NCBI RefSeq assembly: GCF_964340395.1
Contig: NC_135554.1
Coordinates: 1,751,001 to 1,815,000, forward strand
DNA: 64,000 bases
Source: Glandiceps talaboti
Lineage: Eukaryota > Hemichordata > Enteropneusta > Spengelidae
Direction: 5' to 3'
A program made the translations under genes and the position numbers. Below, in pieces: positions 1 to 13,313 of the stretch. Position 1 is the stretch's first letter. The number at the start of each line of letters is the position of its first letter. Under the pieces are notes generated by a model, which saw only the letters and a program-made list of their open reading frames with translations, ran no database searches and was not told where the DNA came from.

Positions 1-22
1 CTGCAACGGGGACTATTTTTTT
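1..22 (+). repeat. Left terminal inverted repeat
   Basis: CTGCAACGGGGACTATTTTT plus two more T is the exact reverse complement of 15098-15119, including the run of seven T. Similarity stops at base 23. The repeat may continue outside the window. Confidence 0.9.
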
Positions 23-357
23 GGAAAGTGTCTTTCATTTTAAAATATGTTAAAACTAACCTGTAAATGGACCAATCCCTCTAATTAGAAGATTCACTTG
101 TCTACTAGTCGTCAATGTTACTCCAAAGTGACATACGAGAGCTGTAAAACATTCGACCGACTTACTTCTTTTCAAACCGCCCGCCATTCTTGTTGACATC
201 GCTCGAGACAAATCATGTGATACCGACGTCATAACTACGCGACAGAACGTGAGAAGGGGTGAGATCGGCCCTTGCGTGATTACGTAATGTCAACATACGC
301 ACGCTAACCTAACACTGTCCTCGAGCGACCACTGAATGAATGCAGCTGGCCTGAACA
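23..357 (+). promoter_or_regulatory. Presumed promoter and 5' leader of the P2X7-C gene
   Basis: This is the terminal non-coding stretch between the left inverted repeat and the first start codon. It contains a GACGTCAT (CRE-like) motif near 224-233. The matching stretch at the other end, upstream of the transposase, also holds a TGACGTCAT motif near 14898. Two short upstream ATGs (336 and 340) open tiny out-of-frame uORFs. No TATA box is obvious. Confidence 0.4.
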
Positions 358-3300
358 ATGGAGTTTTCAGACTTCAGCAGTGACGATCCAGCCTTTTCAT
401 ATAGCGATAATGACTACAATGACCCGGACTACAATGTAAGTAGACAGTATGAATGGCAAGTTGAGCGTAATGCTAGTTTCTGTTTGTAGCTATTTTCTAT
501 TATATATGAAACACTGTGACCGGACCAAGCTGCAATAATTGTAGCGTCTTGCTGCGGTTTTGATTTTTTTCCCGTCTGTTTTGGTGACTTTTTAAGTTTT
601 AATATTTAAACAGGTGGGGGTTAAACACTAAAATTTAAAAAGTCACCAAAACAGACGAAAAAAAAACATGAAAAAACCATCAAAACCGCAGCAAAACGCT
701 ACAATTATTGCAGCTATGACCGGACCCTGCTCCGTTCACAATGTTTATTTTGTTTATGTATTTCGTGCATGCTTTTATTATTATGTTATTGACGATAACT
801 TGTAACATACATGGAAAACATGTGTAGCTGTGGACGTTCACCGATGATTTAGCCAGCCAATACCCTAGTCAACTTAGAAGAAGTGACAGTATACACAGAT
901 TTATATTACATTTCCCGCAGCATTTATCGGGGACGTGTTTTTAGTTTCTAAATAGGCTGACGGCGATTTTACTCAACTTTCTCTGCAATTGTTTTGTTTG
1001 GAATATACATGTATGTTTTTCAAAAGTTTACTGTAAATGTATTATGTATGAGTGTGAAAAGCTGACATGTTTATTCCTGGATAGATCGTGGAGGTACGAA
1101 GCATGATTCAAAGAAAATTTTTGAAGAAAAAAAATTATTGCCAGGCTGATGTGCTACGTTTTATCTAAAACTAAAGTCGCCTCGCTCCGATCCGGAGCAA
1201 TACTATAACCACGTACTGACAGGTCGTGCCTCCGGCAATCGCAGTTCCTATCACATACGCATTAGTACTCAGTGCTACAGAGCGATGCGACGACTTTGAT
1301 TTAGATGAAACGTAGCAAAAACGGCACGAACGACTGTCGACAGTATAGGCTGATGCTGAGCCAAACTTTACGGTGGTCGAGTTTGAATATGATAAGAGTA
1401 AACATTATTACATAATGCGAAGTTTTTGTTGAATATATTCATTACGTAAGCATGTCAAATTTTATAGCATTCGCAAAAGAAACATAAGAGATGGGTTATA
1501 AATAAATTACGAAACCAACTTCAGATTGAATAATGTAAATGTATAATTATTTTGACGCACAACATTTATCTGGTTCGAGCAACAATTTATCCCACTTAGC
1601 AACCCCCCCCCCCAAAAAAAAAATACCGGAAAAATAATTTGCAACACGCTTCTTGATTTTAAATTTAGTTGGTGGCCTTTATTGTTGTCTATGCTATACT
1701 TTTACCGTGAAAGTGATTCCATCGTCACACTGATTTATTTTAGATAAAAACTGTCTCACCTATACATGTGTAGTTTCATACACACATGCACGGAAATAAT
1801 ATGAAACCTTTTGAAGGCACACACATTTCAGGGCGAACTATTCTCTAGTGTTCATAATAACAATCTAATTATTTACAAGATTATATATATACACAACCTA
1901 CACAAATACCCTTTTTACTCTGAATTCATTATACGTGGCGCTTTTTTGACCACAATGCTATTTTTTTCATGACATTTGTATATTTGTATGCATGCATGTA
2001 TGTATGTATGTATGTATGTATGTATGTATGTATGTGTGTGTGTGTGGGGGGGGGGTGTCTAATAGGAACCTTATTCTTTTGCTATGTGAGGAAAACTACC
2101 TAATTTATTGACTACATGATTTTCATACTATGATAATATTGTAATGTTTCAGTTTTCACCAGCATCATCGACAGACCAACAGTCGGACATAGAACATACG
2201 AGAGGGAGAGGTAGGGGGAGAATGAGAGGTAAAGGAGGAAGTGGCAAGGGTAGATCTAAAGGAAGAGTAGGAGGCAGTAGCAGGGGGAGAGGAAAAGGTG
2301 GTGCAAGGACCGGAGGAAGTGATAGAGCAAGCACTAGTGGAAGAGCAAGCACTAGTGGAAGAGCAAGCACTAGTGGACGAGCAAGCACTAGTGGAAGAGC
2401 AAGCACTAGTGGACGAGCAAGCACTAGTGGAAGAGCAAGCACTAGTGGACGAGCAAGCACTAGTGGAAGAGCAAGCACTAGTGGAAGAGCAAGCAGTAGG
2501 GGAAGAGCAAGCACCAGTGGAAGAGCAAGCACTAGGGGAAGAGCAAACAGTAGGGGAAGAGCAAGCAGTAGGGGAAGAGCAAGCAGTAGGGGTAGTGGAA
2601 GAGGGAGACAAGATGCAGCTGAGGAAGCCCTACGACTATTAGAAGAAAGGAAAGCGAGACTGCGTGTAAGTTGTGATAAGTTATCTTCTTTTATTGACCA
2701 TTACCAAATGTTATCAATAAATGTGATCATGTAAATAATTCATTATTATTAAAAAATATTACTGACTTTAACTCTTTCAGACTATAATAAATAACATGAC
2801 AGCAGAAGATAAGGATAACCTGTTGCTGCTTATGGTGGAAAACCACCCAGGCCTCATATTCGACTTGGTTGTACCTGTTGCAACACAACCTGGAGGTCAT
2901 CACCCTACTCCGGGTACACAGTCACCTAATTGGTGTCTGTGTACTCGGTGTAGGGAGATGCCTACACAACCAGAAAGGTTGTGTTGTAACAGGCAACCAG
3001 AGCTGTGTATTTCACAACAGGCAGTAAGTGAGATTATTGCAAAAAATATTTTAACATGATAATGAATCATTGGTCTCAGAATATGCCTTACCTATGTAAT
3101 ACTGTAATTCCCATTATGTGTTAGTCAAGTTGATGATGTATGCATAACACATAACTTACTATTTTAAACAACATTTTTAGATCCGTCATAGGTTTTTTTT
3201 TATATAAAAAGTTATTGAGTAAATGTGAACAAAAACCCATATTGCTTTTGTTTTTCCACGAAAGGAAATCAGAAAGGCACTCTAGATAACACAATATGAG

Positions 3301-3774
3301 AATGTTTAAAATGATGTAGATAGTTTATGATAGTCCACACACACTGTGTTTTCAAATTACTGTGAACCATGGTGAAAAAAAGTTATTTTTATTTTTTCTT
3401 AAACAACAAACATTTCAGTGCAGCTTGAAAACTATCAGTTGGCCTGAAGTCTATATTCAAACACTATACATAAAAAAATTAAAAAAATATATATTTCTGT
3501 CCTTCACCAGGAGTTCACAGTACTTATTTTGAACGAGGCTGTACTAGCCCTAGCAAGAATATACCGACGGGATATGCTGGTATATCCAGACGATGACGAC
3601 CTCGCAAAAGCAAATCGTCATGCTGCCTACAGACAGTTTGTCATGTGGAAACATGGTCGCCTAGGAGCTGGGGTGAGGAGAGTCATCCCCAGTTGCTGTG
3701 TTTGGACAATCAGGGACAGGTACCCGGACCCTTTTGGTCAGTATACAGGGTTCATGCCAGGAAGGCTTGCATAG
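358..3774 (+). CDS. Stand-alone P2X7 C-terminal (ballast) domain protein with RG-repeat arm
   Basis: Four exons, all joined in phase 0 at GT-AG sites: 358-435, 2153-2665, 2781-3023 and 3511-3774, giving 365 aa. Residues 1-26 are acidic. Residues about 38-180 are Arg/Gly/Ser-rich with about 14 copies of a GRASTS-type hexapeptide. From about residue 198 the protein matches the cytosolic C-terminal domain of vertebrate P2X7: W248-C249-x-C251-xx-C254, C265-C266, C273, then HGRLGAG (326-332), IPSCCVW (337-343) and GQYTGF (354-359). In P2X7 this fold binds two zinc ions and guanine nucleotide. There is no transmembrane segment and no ion-channel domain, so this is not a receptor. The basic arm suggests nucleic-acid binding (inference). 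The start was chosen for its good context (AACAATGG) and the in-phase donor at 436. The gene sits inside the transposon and converges on the transposase gene. Confidence 0.85.
527..716. mobile_element. 190-bp foldback MITE with 10-bp target duplication
   Basis: The arms (about 528-607 and 625-715) are nearly complete inverted repeats ending in AGCTGCAATAATTG. The flanks are the direct repeat TGACCGGACC at 517-526 and 717-726. A 9-11 bp duplication with long inverted arms is typical of Mutator-like MITEs. It lies in intron 1 of the P2X7-C gene. Confidence 0.8.
1153..1345. mobile_element. GTCGAC-ended MITE, copy A (left end truncated)
   Basis: It shares its sequence from GCTACGTTTTATCTAAAAC to the end CGACTGTCGACAGT with copies at 33878-35207 and 35331-38308. 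The left terminal part seen in those copies is missing here. It lies in intron 1 of the P2X7-C gene. The remainder of that intron (about 720-1150 and 1350-1985) shows nothing recognisable beyond short homopolymers. Confidence 0.75.
1988..2056 (+). repeat. Microsatellite (TATG)n then (TG)n and poly-G
   Basis: Simple tetranucleotide run that turns into TG dinucleotides and a run of G, about 100 bp upstream of the exon 2 acceptor. Confidence 0.95.
2323..2600 (+). repeat. 18-bp coding minisatellite in exon 2
   Basis: About 14-15 tandem copies of AGAGCAAGCACTAGTGGA with point variants. The unit is divisible by three, so it adds a hexapeptide ([12 protein letters not shown] type) without breaking frame, and it leaves long meaningless open frames on the other strand. 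Confidence 0.95.
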
Positions 3775-5132
3775 TTTTTTTTGCCTTACCCATAGATATT
3801 GTATCGTCATAGAGAACCAATCTGAAGCCATACTGATGAAAAGAAATGTATCCATATGCTCAGTTAGTGTAACCATAGCTGTATGTCCAAATAACTTCAA
3901 GCCATCACCCTGGAGGTGTGGACCAAATTTCATGTTAAAACAGTATACTATATTCGACAAAACGAAGAACAAACAAACAAAATCACATACATACATACCT
4001 ACATGTACATACATACATACATACATACATACATACACAGACACCATCAAATAAATGTCACATTATAAAACATAAAACAAAATATATGAAGACAACTTTA
4101 GTTATTGGACCATGTACAAACAGAACCTGTTACAAACAGGGAAGTAAACCATTTATTCCTCTGGCATTGTATATATACAAAAAAAGACCATAAAACTTTT
4201 CTTATCAAACCATGGTGTAATACAAGTCTCTACTTTTCCAACATGATGATTTCATTCAGTAATTGCACTATTTTTTCGAAATAGTTGGCTTTCCACGATG
4301 ATGAACCAATTGTTATGAATCCAATTTGTTTGTATTATTTTCCCATTTGTAATCAGGTTACAATTGTCCATGGTCTGAAAAAAATTTCTAACACAAGCCT
4401 AAAAACTTTTAACTAACAATTTTCTTAGCTATATACCCCTCAACCCCAAACCACTCCGTTCATCCTACTACATGTTAAATATTGGTACTAGCAAAATACC
4501 AATGTTGATGTGTGTATGACCTTTATGAGATACCATTTACACATAACTGTGTTTATAAAATACAAGTTCGGATGTGGGGATGGGTTCTGTTAGGTGTTCA
4601 TTGCTGCCATAGCTGTTAAAACTGTTGTTACTTGTCATAAATAAATATCAGGAATGGGGTATGCATATTGATAAACAGAAATGAGGTTATGGTGTACAAG
4701 TACCACTGTAGTAAAGCACTTTCTCTATGTGCTACACTTGTTGAATGCATTCATGCCAAATGTAAAAGTATACTATTTCAATTGGTGTATTACCAAGCCT
4801 ATCACATGGCCTTTCCAATAAGGTCAACTAGCAAATGACAGTGTATTTTAACACTTAAATGTGGATGCTATAAACAATAATTAGTATATGCTGAAAACAC
4901 TTTACTTTTTACTTGTGGATTGAACATGTTTGAGTCTATTTCACAATGTAAAATTTATGAAGGGAATAACTCCAGTAGATACAAACAAGCTCAATAGAGG
5001 GTCATGATATATGCACTGAAGGTTTTCATTGGTTTTCTTGCATGTTACTTTGTTGTTTATATTTCACTATAAACATTACTAAACCCTTCTGTATATAAGC
5101 AAAATCAACAGCACTCATTTCAGAGTTGTAAT
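3775..5132. other. Convergent 3' region between the two transposon genes
   Basis: Non-coding. It holds an AATAAA poly(A) signal for the P2X7-C gene at 4050-4055, just after a (CATA)n microsatellite (3985-4036). The stretch 3800-3960 resembles the widespread 'drug-insensitive' style short repeat tail but has no coding content. No clear AATAAA for the transposase is seen close to its stop; the nearest on the minus strand is near 4151-4156. Confidence 0.5.
4050..4055 (+). promoter_or_regulatory. Poly(A) signal, P2X7-C gene
   Basis: AATAAA lies 276 bp after the stop codon, in the right strand and position. Confidence 0.5.
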
Positions 5133-8100
5133 CTATGATCTTCTTGAAACTTGTTCTTGTACAAGAGCAGCTGTAGGTTGTGGGGATGTTGGTGCAAGGT
5201 GTGCTGACAACCGTCGTGGGTCTTGTGGCTCCAATTCCTTTTTCCTCTGCATCCCTTGTCTGTCCACCAGTCGTTTTTGTAAGATGGATTGTTTTAGTTG
5301 CCGTATATGAGGGTATGTCTTTGTAGTCTTCACAGGACAAACAGACCATCTATGACTGTTTTTGTTGTAGCGTCTCTGATTGCTGTGGGTAACAATATAA
5401 ATAAAAAGCATATGTTAGACTTGCTATGTAGATATTTGGATAGTTCTATAGGCATTTATAAAACTGTACAGTTTATCACCCATAACTCATGAATACACAC
5501 ACACACTGAGTAATCATCTACACCTATACCTTTATCACAAATGTTTTATCATGTATTTTTTATATTCTAATTTATTTTCATACTTGTTAAGTTATTTCCT
5601 TATAAATTTATGAATGTTATGGAAGCCCTGATCATGCCAGCTGACAACTGTGTGTGTGTGTGTGTGCACATATACATATATTTTTTTGGAGAAATCTATT
5701 TATACAATTTGTATAAAATAAAAAAAGTGTAATAAAAAGAACTATAATTTGTTATGAAATGAATTACTTTGTTTTACTCACATTATTTCTTCACTCTTAT
5801 TCATTTTGGCTTCCCTGCTGTTGTGGATATTGTGGTCAATGGCTGCCAGTCTATTTCTAACCCTATAAACCGGTGGTGAAAATGCATATCTCTTGGCTGC
5901 ATACATTAGAATATGTTGTTGGAAAGTTTCCAACTCAGCAGTGCTCCTACAAATTTACATTTCGAGACAACAATAATCAACATGTTAATTAGTAATCAAT
6001 AAGAATAAGTTCTTATAAACCATAACTCACCATTGTCATACATCAAACTCTTAGTAAGATCATGAAAATCAACTATTTGTATTTGTAACGAAATTCAGTG
6101 GTTTCAATTAATTGCTCATTTGCATACGTAATGAACTCTGGTAATTAGGGCCTATTCCAAGAAAGACTGTGCACACCAAATTTTAATGAAACTTGTTTAA
6201 GATGTTGACCAAGCAAATATATCACATGATGGTATCGATTCAATTGATAATTTACATATTTTATGAACTTATACAAGAAGAGATATATAGCCAGGCCTGT
6301 ACTTGCTATAGATATTGATTACTCAGAGGTACAACAGTACAGAAAGAAAGACATTTCAAAGTCTCAGCAAGCACATTAACAACATTTCTCCTCATTTTCA
6401 GTTCATCTTGTAATTTTTTACCTGAAATTCAAATAATTCTTCACTTTGGAGAAGAAACGTTTATCATACACAATTTTCCGAAGGGCATCGTGCGCGACAC
6501 TTCCTTTTTGTAGCCACTCGGTTTCTCTCCCATCATTACTTAAAGGCCCATGATCACAAGAATTCTCTCCGCCACCATGTGCGAAAAGCCACTGATGTTC
6601 ATTGACAACATGGTGTAGGACTCCAAGCCAGATTCCCTGAAAGAATGCAAAACATATGTGGAAACATAAATAAGAGGATGGGCCTATCATTTTCATACAG
6701 GGGTGGGGCTCTCTCTTACTGCAGACCAACAAAGGAGGGTAGCAGATTAACAGCACACTGTCAGGCATGCAAGGAAAGACTGTGAGGCTGTACCAAGGTT
6801 TCAAGTATGCCTTACAGACAGATTGAAATGACAGTAAACACCCTCCTTCTAAACCATGATTCTTATTGGTTCCTTACTTGCTGACCTATACTGATAAGTG
6901 AAATGCAATGTACATAATGATATTGTGTATCACACCTACTCCAAACTTGTGTGTAAATCCTTCTACTACTATAGACAATACAGTAACTACAGTGTGGTTA
7001 CACTTAGACAGCAGTTACATTAAATTCAAACATTTGCTAATATTGTTTAAAGAAATCAATGCATTATTCAGTCAATTGAAAATACATTATAATTACCAAA
7101 AATTCTTCATAAGTTGTAGCCTTTTTACAACAATACCAGAAGTGGTTAACAATGTGCCTACTCCATTTCAATAATGGTTTGCATTCTTTGTTTTGACCAG
7201 CCTGTAAAATACAAAAGTATGACCTTTTCAGAGGAATAGCACAAACATTTTGTTTGCCACTTATAGTAAAGAACAAAACTCACAAATATACAGTTTTGTT
7301 TATAGAGACTAAGAAGTAATTGAAATCAATGTAAACTACATCCACAACTTGCCATTCAAGTAGCACATACTAGTCAACTGAATAAGAATAATAGAGTTTT
7401 TATGCTAAGTAAGTGCCAGGATGGTGTCCTGCTTTTATTTGTATATCTCATGCTCATGAAAATAAAGGAGAAAAAACATCACTGACTTCAAGAAGGAACA
7501 TATCTTGATTTACCACACTCTAGATTTGTATTGTATTGTATTGATCGGTTTGCCCCAAACAACAATTTTCACAAACATACTGGTCTGGTATTGCACGATA
7601 GCACAATTTACAACTTTATTTGTGCTCTTGAAATTATTTATTGCCTAAGAAGGAAATGTATTATCTCTAACACAATAAAATGCTTCAAAAGTTTGCATCA
7701 ATTTCAATGTATTTATATTTACCTTAATTATTTTCTTGCCCAAATTCTTGGCTGCATGCCATATATCAAGGGAATGCACAATATCTTGGTAGTTCTTCTC
7801 TGTATAAAAATATTGGATTATTTTTTCATAACTTTATTTGTTGCATACTCAAGAGCCAAATAGGCATTCAGCCAACATTATTTCAGTACGCATTTTTAAT
7901 AATCTGATTTATAACATCAGCAGTGTTTTCTTTTTGTGTATCAACTAATAAAAGAGTAGTGGTATGATAAAGACCATTGAACATTTATCCTCACTACAAT
8001 AATTTTACTGTTTTACAACATATAAAAGAGAGACCATGCAAAACCTTCAGCAATAAAAAATGATTTTTAAAAAGTTTGCAAGGAATTAGTTATATGATGT

Positions 8101-11100
8101 AGCAATTATGGCTGTTGTAACAACATATGCGAGTCTTATCTTCCCATATGACAGAATAGTTTGCTGTATCACTTCCTCAAGAAAAAGGTTTTTAACAAAG
8201 GTATAAAATCCATTTTGACTCCACTTCATAACAAGGTGGGTAAATGTCATAACTTTCTCTACAGTTGATAATAATATACATGATGATATGGCAGGGAAAA
8301 ACTTCAGCCTTGATGCTCTTTAGAATATTTGAATGATAAACTTACTCATTAATGACCCAATCTGCATGTGAGCATCCGTGACAACTTCTCCTATACTGGC
8401 ACCCTTTCCTCGTAACTCGGTTATACTCTTTTCAAAACAGGCCTTCTCAAGATTGGTAGACTTTCTGTCAGTTTCCCTTTTGTCCATTGTTACGATGGAA
8501 AGGATGTCTTTCGACTCATTTTCCATACAAGTGTATGAGCAATACTGTGCACAAAAACCTGGTGAGTCCATTCTCCCATCACCTGCAAAGTAAGAAGCAC
8601 ATACATGTAACACATCAGTCACATATTGTATTGAAGCACCACTGATAAAAGTATATAAAAATACCGCCAATGGCATTGTAGCACAACTGTACAGATTTTT
8701 AAAAGTTGTTTACACATACACACACACAGACACCGGGCGATCCCTATAGAACTACTGAACCTCAGTTCAGTTGTGCTAAAAATAACACTACTTTAGGTAC
8801 AAACAACTTACCAAGTACTACAATGCTCTTATCTTTGTATTTACTTAGGATGTCTTCTTGGTGTTGTAGCCAATACTCATCTATACAGGGGATCAAGTAG
8901 TGTTTCTGAATTCTATGGAAGGTAGATGCTGACACAACTTTCAAATTTAACATGTTTGCAAACAGAGCAATCTTGCCATAGTTATTCCCTGACATTAATA
9001 TGGCAGCTGATGTCAAGAGGTCACCACTATGGAGTCTTCTATTCAATACTGGTTGGGAGCACCACATGTGGCAGATATGGCCTGAAAGACATACCTACAA
9101 AGCAAAATAGTACTTCTAACATTATATATTGTACTTCATTAAAACCAATGTTTTTTATATTATCAACAAGAAATAAAGAAACTAGGTCTCTGGTACAAAA
9201 AGAGTATACAGTAGCTACTACATAAAGTACTTTAGTCTCTCAATTTCAGCAGTCAATCACATAATGTATGCAAATATTGTTTGATAAAATATGACATGTA
9301 TGAATCTACAAATGCACACTACCTAGCATAGTAGTAGTATATTCTTTTATTATGGTGACATAAGGTTATAAAGTAATTCCCAGCCAATCTGGATTATAAT
9401 TCACCATGAGGATGAAAAAGATACATTGTGACAATAGCTAATTTACATTAAAAAAAAAACTTGTACTTTCAAAAAATAAATTAACTCTGATGCATATTGC
9501 GACTCAATGACATCAACCTACCCATTTCAAATACACAGCTGATCCTACAGATTCTGTTATAAGCTGCACTACAGCCTTGCAGTCTTTAGTACTACAAATG
9601 TTGGCGACGTTCGTTTTGGCCAAGGCAACTATCTGCTTCATGAAAACAAGGTAGACACCATCATCCAGTAACCTATTTACATGTTCATCTGACCGAATTC
9701 TGTTTACTCCTTCACAAACATCCTCGGGTATATCCATGTCTTCCTCATCTTCACTCTCTATGTCTTCATCCTCTATGTCTTCATTGTCTTCATCCAAACC
9801 ACCATCTGTTTCAATTGGCATGTTTTCAAAATCAAAAACTTCAGGCCTGAAAAAAATGTCCAATCCTTACTAAAATGCAGTATAATGAGTAGAAAATAAA
9901 TATACTTTAACTTTTGTTTACCTTAGACTTATTATAGTTTATAATATATTGTCTTGAAATCATCAATTCAAAATTTAAAGTATGTCTTATACCTGAAATG
10001 TACTAAATTGAATTGTTTTTGTACAGAATATGTTTACTTTACATATACGTATACCTTTTATCGTTTCATTTTGGTAAACGTACAAGATAACCACCTGGTC
10101 TGCTGTATCATGCTAATGTACTGTTACTGAGAATGGGAACAAAATATCAGTGTTACTTTCGAAAATTGCAGTTATATTTATAAAGCAATTAACTATAATG
10201 AATTATAAGTACCCTAATTGAGATCATTTCAATGTTATTAATAAGACTGGGACAGAGGAAGGATGTACATTGTTTTACACATTTGCGATAAAACAACAAC
10301 ATGGATTGACTCATGACATCTTGTTTACCCACCTAATGGTTATATCGAAACTAGGTTCATAGTCTGAATCATCATCATCTTCTTCATCCGTGAATTCTTC
10401 AAGTGTAATATCTATAGTAACATCATTAAGTCTTGAAAAAGATAAAACAGCAAATGTAAACCTACAGTCATGATACATGTTCTATTGTACAACAAGTCAT
10501 TGGGAATGACATACTTCTCACTATGATTGGGTTTTAAGGAACTGGCAGTTTATGTTGTCATTTCCTTGATATCACTACTCTGACCACACAACAACACTTG
10601 TGAACCTAAATCAAACAGACTTAGATATGTTGTGTCTGCTCATTGGACATGGAGCATGCCTACTCATGTTGTGTCTCCTCGTTGGACATGAGACATGCCT
10701 ACTCTTAAAGATGACATGATGGAATAAACCATTCCACAATAAAGGATCGGTTGGATACAGGGGGGGGGGGGGGGGGGGGCAGCCATTTTGGATCGTATCA
10801 CGACGAAAATGGATATGCACATGTATGTCATAGAACACTATCCTAATACAAACTTTGAATGAGATCTGTTCAAGCATGTCTGAGTTATGGCTTTGGACAG
10901 GGAAAATTCTCAAACTGCTTGATGGCCATATTGGATCATATCATGAAACAAATTAACGTGCATATGTATGCCATAGTATGTTGCCCCTGTACAAACTTTG
11001 AAAAAAAATTGATCCAGACATCTCCAAGAAGAGATGGACGGACGTAACCCAATCCACAAGTCCCCGTCTTGGAATTCGTCCAGTGGGACTAACAAAAGAA

Positions 11101-12165
11101 ACTCTTCTCACTGAATAACAGGAAGTAAGGGTAGACTTCATGCACACAGTATCTTATCAAGTGATTAGCAAACAATGTACAAATTACTACAAAGGTCAAA
11201 ATCAGGCTTCCCATGAGTAAAACTCAAAGGTACTGTTGCCCAAGTGTATTTGCTGTGGCTATGGACATGGTCTTTGTTGCTTTGCATATTTGCACACATT
11301 CATGGAATCTTTACAACTTGCCTGCTCTTCACACTTTTCAGCTTTGCAATATAAACTATCACTTACCCACCCATTCCTATTCATCTGTGAGATATGCATC
11401 ATTATATTACTGTTGTTAAGGGTATGGGCATGGTTGCTATGACCAAGTGTGTAAAAAGGTAATCAATAATAACTGCAGAGTAACACATCCAGAAACAAGG
11501 TGGTCAGATTATTTTGATTTGAATGATAACTAGAAACTCAATGTAATATATCGGCCGAAAAAAAGGCAACCGGTGTGCGCGCGCACACACACACACACTT
11601 TGAAATGCCTATAACACTACTAACCTAACAAGTTCAGATGTGCTATAAATGATAAGATGAACTGTTCTTAGTTTATTTTCAGTACTAGTGCAAAAATAAT
11701 TGTTACTTACTGAAATGGATCTACAAATGATTCAGACAGGGTCTTTCTCATACCTTTTCCCTTCTCTCGTTCTCTAATTTAAAAGAGAAAATGGTGTCAA
11801 TACAAAGGAATGAAATATTACACCAATGGTGCAATATTTGTTACCATGTAGAAGAATTCATCATAGTTGAAATCAATATATGAAAAAGGTGGACAAAATG
11901 TTTTCATGACTGAAAATAAAAGTGTGTAAAAGAATCAATGTAACATACAGTAACATGCCACATTTCATATATACACGTGTAGTATAATTTATCAAAGTTC
12001 ATCATCACAACCACATGTATTTATAGCTTGAAAGCTGTTGCACTTCTCACAATAATTAATTGTGTACGAGAACATAAATCTGTAACATTACATACTTGTT
12101 TTTTTTATCATGATCACCATCATCTTGATTGCCAACACCACAATTATTACTACCATTATTACTAC

Positions 12166-12228
<63 letters not shown>

Positions 12229-13214
12229 CATCACCATCATCATCACCATCACCAGTTTGGATTTCCTCCACTCCTGACACAGCAGTCAGTGTAGTACTAC
12301 CATCGTATTGGTCACTATTACTGTGAATACAGTGGAAAGGGTTGGATAAAACAGAAATTGGTTTTTTCTTGTCATAAACAAACACCCAATGGGCAGTAAA
12401 ACCATACAGATATTATTTTTTCATATGCATTTTTACCTTAATTCAGATTCCATTGAAATTTCTGATACAACAGGAGTTTCAATTTTTCGCTTTTTACTAC
12501 CAGTCCATGCCTGTGGAGTTGAAGTTGTTGGATGAACACATCCAGCAACTCTTCTTGGGTTGGTATAATACCTATTTTGAAACAGACAAAGACACAGCAT
12601 AATAAATTAACTCTTACCCTTAAAGAAGTATATTGGTTTACATACATTTTCCCTCTGATGATTCATGTTTATTGGTGAGGGGCAACAATTGTCCAGTACA
12701 ATTGTGGTATGACCGGTATATATATATATATATAAATGCTGTATGTTGGCATCTTTACACTTGTATTATTGTACTCTGTAATTTAGTCTGTGTAAAAAAT
12801 AAGTCATTCTACCCGCCCCCATATTCACAATTATCTAAACTTCTTTTTTACGTATTAGAAAAATAATGAAATTGTGAATTAGTGGATGGAGGAATTGACA
12901 TCAACTTGAAAGTCACAGTTTGCCAGTCTCAGATGTGAAAAAAAATGTGTCAGTTTGAAGAAGAAAAAATTTTGCAAAAATGTTTGTTGGGCTGATTTGC
13001 TCGCTAAAGTATACCTTGCTAGTAAAAAAATCCAATATTTCCTAATCTAAACATAAATACAGTCCCCCTCATGACCAAAGAAATGTCCAAAAGTATACCA
13101 ATCTCATAAAAAAAATCACAAAAGCCGAGATGCGTCGCTATTTTTATAACCAGACAGATACAGATTTTAAAACACTCTAAAAACGTGAATGACACATCAG
13201 CGTGATATTCAACA

Positions 13215-13313
<99 letters not shown>

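Noticed and set aside
2149-2642. Open frames of 114-148 codons (Leu/Pro, Ser/Cys or Glu/Gln repeats) overlapping exon 2
   Set aside because: They are other-frame readings of the 18-bp minisatellite; the Arg/Gly frame is the one that splices in phase to the conserved domain.
358-3774. A P2X receptor channel gene
   Set aside because: There are no transmembrane segments or extracellular ATP-binding domain; only the C-terminal domain is present.
12028-12294. Poly-His open frame on the plus strand
   Set aside because: It is the complement of the GAT tract that codes Asp in the transposase exon.
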